From Lepidurus packardi (Eukaryota > Arthropoda > Branchiopoda > Notostraca > Triopsidae), in assembly GCA_023053545.1 (NCBI GenBank), contig JAKZAN010000067.1, positions 140,424 through 204,423 of the forward strand: a stretch of DNA of 64,000 nucleotides, read 5' to 3'. The notes under the pieces were generated by a model, which saw nothing but the letters and a program-made list of their open reading frames with translations, had not been told where the DNA came from and searched no databases. Numbering within the stretch: position 1 is the stretch's first letter; the number at the start of each line of letters is the position of its first letter. Shown here piece by piece: positions 57,121-64,000 of this stretch. A program made the translations under genes and the position numbers.

Positions 57121-58320
57121 GGAATGAATGAGTTAATTACGGACTGAAATAATTCCTTACAGACTGAATTAATTCCTTACGGACTGAATTAATTCCTTAC
57201 GGACTGAATTATTTCCTTACGGACTGAATTATTTCCTTACGGACTGAATAAATTTCATACGGACTGAATTAATTCATTACGGACTTAATTAATCCATTAC
57301 GGACTGAATTAATTCCTTACGTACTGAACTTATTCCTTACGGACTGAATTAATTCCTTACGGACTGAATTAATTCCTTACGGACTGAATTAATACCTTAC
57401 GGACTAAATTAATTCCTTACGGACTGAATTAATTCATTACAGACTGAATTAATTCCTTACGGACTGAATTAATTCCTTACGGACCTAATTCATTCCTTAC
57501 GGACGGAATTAATTCTTTACGGACTTAATTAATTCCTTACGGACTTAATTAATTCCTTACGTACTTAATTAATTCCTTACGGTCTGAATTAATTCCGTAC
57601 GGATTTAATTAATTCCTTACGGACTGAATTAAATCCTTACGGACTGAATTAATTCATTATGGACTTAATTAATTCCGTAAGGAATGAATGAGTTAATTAC
57701 GGACTGAAATAATTCCTTACGGACTGAATTAATTCCTTACGGACTGAATTAATTCCTTACGGACTAAATTATTTCCTTACGGACTGAATTATTTCCTTAC
57801 GGACTGAATTAATTTCATACGGACTGAATTAATTCATTACGGACTTAATTAATCCATTACGGACTGAATTAATTCCTTACGTACTGAACTTATTCCTTAC
57901 GGACTGAATTAATTCCTTACGGACTGAATTAATTCCTTACGGACTGAATTAATACCTTACGAACTGAATTAAATCCTTACGGACTGAATTAATTCCTTAC
58001 GGACTTAATTAATTCCTTACGGACTTAATTAATTCCTTACGGACTTAATTAATTCCTTACGGACTAAATTAATTCCTTACGGACTGAAATAATTCCTTAC
58101 GGACTGAATTAATTCCTTACGGACTGAATTATTTCCTTACGGACTGAATTAATTCTTTAGGATTGATTGAATTCCGTTCTTACTGAATTAATTCCTTATG
58201 GACTGAATTAATTCCTTAATTAATTCCTTACGGACTGAATTAATTTCATACGGACTGAATTAATTCCTTACGGACTGAATTAATTCCGTACGGATTTTAT
58301 TAATTCCTTACCGACTGAAT
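57121..58320 (+). repeat. Segment repeated near 61,063-62,262 (offset 3,942 bp)
   Basis: The reversed-core monomer at 57121 pairs with 61063, the GAATAAATTTC monomer at 57241 with 61183, and the CCG dimer at 58152 with 62094, all 3,942 bp apart. Upstream the offset becomes 3,922 bp because the earlier copy lacks one monomer near 56,830. The match ends near 58,320/62,262. Confidence 0.75.
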
Positions 58321-61300
58321 TAATTCATTACGGACTTAATTAATCCATTACGGACTGAATTATTTCCTTACGTACTGAAGTTATTCCTTACGGACTGAAT
58401 TAATTCCTTTCGGACTGAATTAACTCCTTACGAACTGAATTAATACCTTACGGACTGAATTAAATCCTTACGGACTGAATTAATTCCTTACGGACTTAAT
58501 TAATTCCTTACGGACTTAATTAATTCCTTACGGACTTAATTAATTCCTTACGGACTAAATTAATTCCTTTCGGACTGAATTAATTCCTTACGGACTGAAT
58601 TAATTCATTATGGACTTAATTAATTCGTTACGGACTGAATTAATTCCTTACGGACTGAATTAATTCCTTACGGACTGAATTAATTCCTTACGGACTGAAT
58701 TAATTTCATACGGACTGAATTAATCCATTACGGACTTAATTAATTCCTTACGTACTGAACTTATTCCTTACGGACTGAATTAATTCCTTACGGACTTAAT
58801 TAATTCCTTACGGACTGAATTAATTCCTTACGGACTGAATTAAATACTTACGGACTAAATTAATTCCTTACGGACTGAATTAATTCATTACGGACTGAAT
58901 TAATTCCTTACGGACTGAATTAATTCCTTACGGACCTAATTAATTCCTTACGGACGGAATTAATTCTTTACGGACTGAATTAATTCCTTACGGACTTAAT
59001 TAATTCCTTACGTACTTAATTAATTCCTTACGGTCTGAATTAATTCCGTAAGGATTTAGTTAATTCCTTACGGACTGAATTAATTCCTTACGGACTGAAT
59101 TAATTCATTACGGACTGAATTAATTCTTTACGGACTGAATTAATTCCTTACGGACTTAATTAATCCATTACGGACTGAATTATTTCCTTACGTACTGAAG
59201 TTATTCCTTACGGACTGAATTAATTGCTTACGGACTGAATTAATTCCTTACGGACTGAATTAATACCTTACGGACTGAATTAAATCCTTACGGACTGAAT
59301 TAATTCCTTACGGACTTAAGTAATTCCTTACTTACTTAATTAATTCCTTACGGAGTAAATTAATTCCTTACGGACTGAATTAATTCCTTACGGACTGAAT
59401 TAATTCATTATGGACTTAATTAATTCGTTACGGACTGAATTAATTCCTTACGGACTGAATTATTTCCTTACGGACTGAATTAATTCTTTAGGATTGATTG
59501 AATTCCGTTCTTACTGAATTAATTCCTTACGGACTGAATTAATTCCTTAATTAATTCCTTACGGACTGAATTAATTTCATACGGACTGAATTAATCCATT
59601 ACGGACTGAAGTTATTCCTTACGGACTGAATTAATTGCTTACGGACTTAATTAATTCCTTACGGACTGAATTAATACCTTACGGACTGAATTAAATCCTT
59701 ACGGACTGAATTAATTCCTTACGGATTTAATTAATTCCTTACGGACTTAATTAATTCCTTACGGAGTAAATTAATTCCTTACGGACTGAATTAATTCATT
59801 ACGGACTGAATTGATTCCTTACGGACTGAATTTAATCCTTACGGACTGAATTAATTCATTATGGACTTAATTAATTCCGTAAGGAATGAATGAGTTAATT
59901 ACGGACTGAAATAATTCCTTACAGACTGAATTAATTCCTTACGGACTGAATTAATTCCTTACGGACTGAATTATTTCCTTACGGACTGAATTATTTCCTT
60001 ACGGACTGAATAAATTTCATACGGACTGAATTAATTCATTACGGACTTAATTAATCCATTACGGACTGAATTAATTCCTTACGGACTTAATTAATTCCTT
60101 ACGGACTAAATTAATTCCTTACGGACTGAATTAATTCATTACGGACTGAATTAATTCCTTACGGACTGAATTAATTCCTTACGGACCTAATTAATTCCTT
60201 ACGGACGGAATTAATTCCTTACGGAGGGAATTAATCCCTTACGTACTTAATTAAATCCTTACGGACTGAATTAATTCATTATGGACTTAATTAATTCCGT
60301 AAGGAATGAATGAATTAATTACGGACTGAAATAATTCCTTACGGACTGAATTAATTCCTTACGGACTGAATTAATTCGTTACGGACTGAATTAATTTCAT
60401 ACGGACTGAATTAATTCATTACTGACTTAATTAATCCATTACGGACCTAATTAATTCCTTACGGACGGAATTAATTCCTTACGGAGGGAATTAATCCCTT
60501 ACGTACTTAATTAATTCCTTACGGTCTGAATTAATTCCGTACGGATTTAATTAATTCCTTACGGACTGAATTAAATCCTTACGGACTGAATTAATTCATT
60601 ATGGACTTAATTAATTCCGTAAGGAATGAATGAATTAATTACGGACTGAAATAATTCCTTACGGACTGAATTAATTCCTTACGGACTGAATTAATTCGTT
60701 ACGGACTGAATTAATTTCATACGGACTGAATTAATTCATTACTGACTTAATTAATCCATTACGGACTTAATTAATTCCTTACGTACTGAACTTATTCCTT
60801 ACGGACTTAATTAATTCCTTACGGACTGAATTAATACCTTACGGACTGAATGAAATCCTTACGGACTAAATTAATTCCTTACGGACTGAATTAATTCATT
60901 ACGGACCTAATTCATTCCTTACTGACGGAATTAATTCCTTACGTACTTAATTAATTCCTTACGGTCTGAATTAATTCCGTACGGATTTAATTAATTCCTT
61001 ACGGACTGAATTAAATCCTTACGGACTGAATTAATTCATTATGGACTTAATTAATTCCGTAAGGAATGAATGAGTTAATTACGGACTGAAATAATTCCTT
61101 ACAGACTGAATTAATTCCTTACGGACTGAATTAATTCCTTACGGACTGAATTATTTCCTTACGGACTGAATTATTTCCTTACGGACTGAATAAATTTCAT
61201 ACGGACTGAATTAATTCATTACGGACTTAATTAATCCATTACGGACTGAATTAATTCCTTACGTACTGAACTTATTCCTTACGGACTGAATTAATTCCTT

Positions 61301-64000
61301 ACGGACTGAATTAATTCCTTACGGACTGAATTAATACCTTACGGACTAAATTAATTCCTTACGGACTGAATTAATTCATTACAGACTGAATTAATTCCTT
61401 ACGGACTGAATTAATTCCTTACGGACCTAATTCATTCCTTACGGACGGAATTAATTCTTTACGGACTTAATTAATTCCTTACGGACTTAATTAATTCCTT
61501 ACGTACTTAATTAATTCCTTACGGTCTGAATTAATTCCGTACGGATTTAATTAATTCCTTACGGACTGAATTAAATCCTTACGGACTGAATTAATTCATT
61601 ATGGACTTAATTAATTCCGTAAGGAATGAATGAGTTAATTACGGACTGAAATAATTCCTTACGGACTGAATTAATTCCTTACGGACTGAATTAATTCCTT
61701 ACGGACTAAATTATTTCCTTACGGACTGAATTATTTCCTTACGGACTGAATTAATTTCATACGGACTGAATTAATTCATTACGGACTTAATTAATCCATT
61801 ACGGACTGAATTAATTCCTTACGTACTGAACTTATTCCTTACGGACTGAATTAATTCCTTACGGACTGAATTAATTCCTTACGGACTGAATTAATACCTT
61901 ACGAACTGAATTAAATCCTTACGGACTGAATTAATTCCTTACGGACTTAATTAATTCCTTACGGACTTAATTAATTCCTTACGGACTTAATTAATTCCTT
62001 ACGGACTAAATTAATTCCTTACGGACTGAAATAATTCCTTACGGACTGAATTAATTCCTTACGGACTGAATTATTTCCTTACGGACTGAATTAATTCTTT
62101 AGGATTGATTGAATTCCGTTCTTACTGAATTAATTCCTTATGGACTGAATTAATTCCTTAATTAATTCCTTACGGACTGAATTAATTTCATACGGACTGA
62201 ATTAATTCCTTACGGACTGAATTAATTCCGTACGGATTTTATTAATTCCTTACCGACTGAATTAATTCATTACGGACTTAATTAATTCCTTACGGACTTA
62301 ATTAATTCCTTACGGACTAAATTAATTCCTTACGGACTGAAATAATTCCTTACGGACTGAATTAATTCCTTACGGACTGAATTGTTTCCTTACGGACTGA
62401 ATTAATTCTTTAGGATTGATTGAATTCCGTTCTTACTGAATTAATTCCTTATGGACTGAATTAATTCCTTAATTAATTCCTTACGGACTGAATTAATTTC
62501 ATACGGACTGAATTAATTCCTTACGGACTGAATTAATTCCGTACGGATTTTATTAATTCCTTACCGACTGAATTAATTCATTACGGACTTAATTAATCCA
62601 TTACGGACTGAATTAATTCCTTACGTACTGAACTTATTCCTTACGGACTGAATTAATTCCTTACGGACTTAATTAATTCCTTACGGACTGAATTAATTCC
62701 TTACGGACTGAATTAAATACTTACGGACTAAATTAATTCCTTACGGACTGAATTAATTCATTACGGACTGAATTAATTCCTTACGGACTGAATTAATTCC
62801 TTACGGACCTAATTAATTCCTTACGGACGGAATTAATTCTTTACGGACTGAATTAATTCCTTACGGACTTAATTAATTCCTTACGTACTTAATTAATTCC
62901 TTACGGTCTGAATTAATTCCGTAAGGATTTAATTAATTCCTTACGGACTGAATTAATTCCTTACGGACTGAATTAATTCATTATGGACTTAATTAATTCC
63001 GTAAGGAATGAATGAATTAATTACGGACTGAATTAATTCCTTACGGACTGAATTAATTCTTTACGGACTGAATTAATTCCTTACGGACTTAATTAATCCA
63101 TTACGGACTGAATTATTTCCTTACGTACTGAAGTTATTCCTTACGGACTGAATTAATTGCTTACGGACTGAATTAATTCCTTACGGACTGAATTAATACC
63201 TTACGGACTGAATTAAATCCTTACGGACTGAATTAATTCCTTACGGACTTAAGTAATTCCTTACTTACTTAATTAATTCCTTACGGAGTAAATTAATTCC
63301 TTACGGACTGAATTAATTCCTTACGGACTGAATTAATTCATTATGGACTTAATTAATTCGTTACGGACTGAATTAATTCCTTACGGACTGAATTATTTCC
63401 TTACGGACTGAATTAATTCTTTAGGATTGATTGAATTCCGTTCTTACTGAATTAATTCCTTACGGACTGAATTAATTCCTTAATTAATTCCTTACGGACT
63501 GAATTAATTTCATACGGACTGAATTAATCCATTACGGACTGAAGTTATTCCTTACGGACTGAATTAATTGCTTACGGACTTAATTAATTCCTTACGGACT
63601 GAATTAATACCTTACGGACTGAATTAAATCCTTACGGACTGAATTAATTCCTTACGGATTTAATTAATTCCTTACGGACTTAATTAATTCCTTACGGAGT
63701 AAATTAATTCCTTACGGACTGAATTAATTCATTACGGACTGAATTGATTCCTTACGGACTGAATTAATTCCTTACATACCTAACTAATTCCTTAAGGACG
63801 GAATTCATTCTTTACGGACTGTATTAATTCCTTACGGTCTGAATTAATTCCGTACGGATTTAATTAATTCCTTACGGACTGAATTAAATCCTTACGGACT
63901 GAATTAATTCATTATGGACTTAATTAATTCCGTAAGGAATGAATGAGTTAATTACGGACTGAAATAATTCCTTACGGACTGAATTAATTCCTTACGGACT
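58152..64000 (+). repeat. Array domain F: dimer-bearing array at the window end
   Basis: CCG-type dimers at 58152, 59483, 62094, 62405 and 63416, each followed 59 bp later by a truncated monomer (58211, 59542, 62153, 62464, 63475). Sequence from 58,741 to about 59,100 recurs at 62,614 onward (offset 3,873 bp). It continues at 3,933 bp around the dimers at 59,483/63,416, after 60 extra bases in the later copy. GGAGGGAATTAATCCC monomers of the domain D/E type intervene at about 60,230 and 60,490. The array continues past 64,000. Confidence 0.8.
62094..62715 (+). repeat. Local 311-bp tandem repeat around the CCG dimer
   Basis: The dimers at 62,094 and 62,405 are 311 bp apart. Each is followed by a GAATTAATTCCTTATGG monomer, the 12-bp truncated monomer, TTTCATACGG, CCGTACGGATTTTATT and CTTACCGACTG. 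The period of 311 bp equals 300 + 11, as expected for one 71-bp cassette plus twelve monomers. The second copy diverges near 62,598. The element occurs once at 58,152, so this is a recent local duplication. Confidence 0.8.

Larger units (their letters stand above)
46140..58151 (+). repeat. Array domain E: 12 kb in unbroken 20-bp register
   Basis: After the truncated monomer at 46,160, each monomer keeps the same phase until the dimer at 58,152, about 600 monomers with no net indel. The domain holds no 39-bp dimer and, after 46,171, no 12-bp truncated monomer. Reversed-core monomers recur at 47101, 47701, 48221, 48661, 49261, 49701, 50301, 50741, 51201, 51641, 52081, 52681, 52981, 53781, 54221, 54701, 55141, 55941, 56361, 56701, 57121 and 57681. 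Intervals are mostly 440 and 600 bp, with 300, 340, 420, 460, 480, 520, 560 and 800 bp variants, all multiples of 20. The 440- and 600-bp HORs share a common 3' block of about 160-180 bp (GTACTT, GGTCTG, CCGTACGG, AAATCC, CATTATGG, CCGTAAGG). Confidence 0.88.
1..64000 (+). repeat. 20-bp satellite DNA array filling the whole window
   Basis: The monomer consensus is ATTCCTTACGGACTGAATTA, about 3,200 copies head to tail in one orientation. It has two parts: an AT linker (ATTAATTCC across the monomer junction, containing the perfect palindrome GAATTAATTC) and a core (TTACGGACTGA) holding the only CpG. TCCTTACGGA is a palindrome apart from one mismatched pair. Because 20 is not a multiple of 3, TGA and TAA on the + strand and TAA on the - strand enter every frame within 60 bp, and the consensus has no ATG on either strand, so coding is excluded. 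Both ends of the window lie inside the array. Tandem satellite DNA of this size is typical of eukaryotic heterochromatin or centromeres; that assignment is inferred. I do not recognise the family. Confidence 0.98.

Noticed and set aside
1-64000. Protein-coding genes on either strand
   Set aside because: The monomer puts TGA and TAA (+ strand) and TAA (- strand) in all three frames within 60 bp. Short open stretches arise only where variants or register shifts remove a stop, and they encode only repeats of the satellite.
1-64000. CRISPR array
   Set aside because: There are no unique spacers; the 20-bp units are joined directly and the variants recur in fixed order.
1-64000. Bacterial iterons or a plasmid replication origin
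   Set aside because: Iterons are also about 20 bp, but they come in a handful of copies beside a rep gene. Here there are about 3,200 copies and no gene.
1-64000. Telomeric repeat
   Set aside because: The unit is 20 bp, not G-rich on one strand, and unlike any telomere repeat I know.
1-64000. Promoters or terminators suggested by AT-rich TTAATT and TATAAT-like words and short inverted repeats
   Set aside because: These words occur in almost every monomer as part of the linker palindrome, so they carry no site-specific information.
1-64000. Large inverted segments of the array
   Set aside because: The core ACGGACTGAATTA reads in the + direction throughout; only the 8-bp cores of scattered monomers look reversed.

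Overview
The whole 64,000-base window is one continuous head-to-tail satellite DNA array. The monomer is 20 bp with consensus ATTCCTTACGGACTGAATTA (7 of 20 bases G or C, one CpG per unit). I see no protein-coding gene, RNA gene, transposable element, CRISPR array or unique flanking DNA. About 3,200 monomers lie in the same orientation and both window ends are inside the array, so its true length is unknown. An array of this size points to a eukaryotic chromosome, most likely centromeric, pericentromeric or other heterochromatic DNA. I do not recognise the monomer and cannot name the organism.

Monomers differ by a few recurrent substitutions. The order of the variants repeats at larger scale, so this is a nested higher-order repeat (HOR) array. 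I divide it as follows. Domain A (1-7,432): HORs of about 310-890 bp, most ended by a 12-bp truncated monomer, with the GGAATTA subtype of a 39-bp diverged dimer. Domain B (7,433-19,585): no 39-bp dimer; HORs of 632-1,432 bp, each containing one 12-bp truncated monomer of the ATACCTTAATTA type. Domain C (19,586-32,212): a mosaic with several dimer subtypes. Domain D (32,213-46,139): 3-4 kb super-HORs marked by one CCG-type dimer each, plus a single foreign-looking tract at 37,833-37,947. Domain E (46,140-58,151): about 12 kb in which the 20-bp register is never lost, built from 440-bp and 600-bp HORs. Domain F (58,152-64,000): the dimer returns and much of 57.1-59.8 kb is repeated about 3.9 kb downstream.

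The changes of register come almost entirely from three recurrent elements: the 12-bp truncated monomer, the 39-bp dimer and the 37.8-kb tract. Other length differences between HOR copies are whole multiples of 20 bp, apart from a handful of 1-bp indels and one 5-bp deletion. This is the pattern expected of unequal exchange or replication slippage in register.

The most unusual observations are: (i) the 115-bp tract at 37,833-37,947, which reads as the array's AT-rich linkers joined together with every TTACGGACTGA core missing; (ii) a fixed 71-bp cassette (39-bp dimer, one monomer, 12-bp truncated monomer) whose internal spacing is the same in all 15 CCG-type copies; (iii) monomers whose core is reversed to CCGTAAGG; (iv) three copies of a perfect 24-bp palindrome; and (v) recent tandem duplications of 3,015 and 1,040 bp that share a private substitution. 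Offsets and positions were read by eye, without alignment software.
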